A stretch of 5,816 bases of DNA from Candidatus Zhuqueibacterota bacterium 4484_219 (lineage in GTDB: Bacteria > Zhuqueibacterota > JdFR-76 > 4484-219): the NCBI GenBank assembly GCA_002085035.1, contig MZGM01000140.1:492-6307 (forward strand), read 5' to 3'. This document shows, piece by piece, positions 5,710 through 5,816 of this stretch (the stretch's first letter is position 1; the number at the start of each line of letters is the position of its first letter). A program made the position numbers and the translations under genes. The notes below the pieces were generated by a model. It was not told the DNA's origin, did not search any database, and was given only the letters and a program-made list of their open reading frames with translations.

Positions 5710-5728
5710 ATAGGGTTAATAATCCTAT
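5710..5728. promoter_or_regulatory. Operator-like palindrome before the right-edge gene
   Basis: ATAGGGTTAATAATCCTAT is a 19-bp odd-centred dyad with eight of nine pairs complementary. It lies 31 bp before the ATG at 5760 and contains a TAATAA segment that could overlap a -10 region (a poor TTGTAA lies at 5696-5701). Its position and symmetry suit a repressor binding site, but no regulator is visible in the window. Confidence 0.35.
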
Positions 5729-5759
5729 CTCTATCTCAACAAAACAGGGAGGATACACT

Positions 5760-5816
5760 ATGTGGCGCGGGAAGTCTTTCAGAATGTGGGCAATTTTTCT
5801 TTTCGCCACTGCCGTT
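5760..5816 (+). CDS. Start of a probable exported protein (3' end beyond the window)
   Basis: ATG 5760 follows AGGGAGG (5746-5752) by 7 nt, the best ribosome binding site in the window. The frame stays open for the 19 visible codons, translating to MWRGKSFRMWAIFLFATAV. The pattern of two basic residues plus Arg followed by a hydrophobic run is the N-region and core of a Sec signal peptide or a first membrane helix. Nothing can be said about function because the mature protein is outside the window. An operator-like dyad lies upstream, and the gene is separated from the dehydrogenase by about 700 bp of repeats, so it is probably transcribed on its own. Confidence 0.7.
   Translation, partial: MWRGKSFRMWAIFLFATAV

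Larger units (their letters stand above)
5402..5759. other. Gene-free, repeat-rich intergenic stretch
   Basis: Between the MITE-like element and the gene starting at 5760 no open frame has a convincing start, ribosome site or recognisable protein. The stretch holds a long-range stem (5432-5472), a tandem 9-mer (5523-5540), a 10-bp palindrome GAGTGCACTC (5555-5564), two CATCTTT copies 8 bp apart (5564-5578), a strong hairpin (5581-5605) and an operator-like dyad (5710-5728). TTTTCAGCAGA (5609-5619) is an exact 11-bp inverted copy of 5110-5120 inside the MITE-like element, which hints at older repeat debris. Confidence 0.6.

Overview
The window looks like a stretch of chromosome from a Gram-negative, moderately AT-rich bacterium. 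Two tandem outer-membrane beta-barrel genes of the Omp85/BamA type imply an outer membrane. Genes are preceded by AAGGAG/AGGGAGG-type ribosome binding sites and sigma70-like promoters. The barrel proteins, a Bacteroidota/Firmicutes-style KDG kinase and a 'RKLSFEEI...RP' type TrmH protein together suggest a member of the FCB-like uncultured phyla. That placement is an inference from remembered family features, not a search result.

Layout. (1) Positions 1-2057, minus strand: a two-gene unit. It starts with a 396-residue barrel-only D15/Omp85-like protein (2057-867). After a 22-nt gap comes a second Omp85-type protein (844 to beyond the left edge) with one POTRA domain, a TTG start and a strong Shine-Dalgarno. 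(2) Positions 2058-2386: a divergent control region with one candidate sigma70 promoter facing each way. (3) Positions 2387-3412, plus strand: a PfkB-family sugar kinase, very probably 2-dehydro-3-deoxygluconokinase (kdgK). (4) Positions 3526-3977: a broken TrmH/SPOUT RNA methyltransferase gene. Its head and tail lie in different frames and the segment carrying SPOUT motif 1 is missing. (5) Positions 4044-5051: an NAD(P)-dependent dehydrogenase resembling 2,4-diaminopentanoate dehydrogenase. (6) Positions 5052-5759: about 700 bp without genes but rich in repeats. Directly after the dehydrogenase stop is a 346-bp MITE-like element with 17-bp perfect terminal inverted repeats and a 4-bp TATT target duplication; several hairpins and short repeats follow. 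(7) Position 5760 to the right edge: the first 19 codons of a probable exported protein behind an excellent ribosome binding site and an operator-like palindrome.

The genes do not form one obvious pathway. The two barrel proteins probably act together or are paralogues in one transcript. The kinase would feed KDG into the Entner-Doudoroff route. The dehydrogenase belongs to amino-acid (ornithine-type) degradation, but no partner genes for either pathway are in view. The most notable items are the undescribed non-autonomous element, the internally deleted methyltransferase gene, and the TTG-started POTRA-barrel gene. No CRISPR array, tRNA, rRNA, transposase or defence system was seen.
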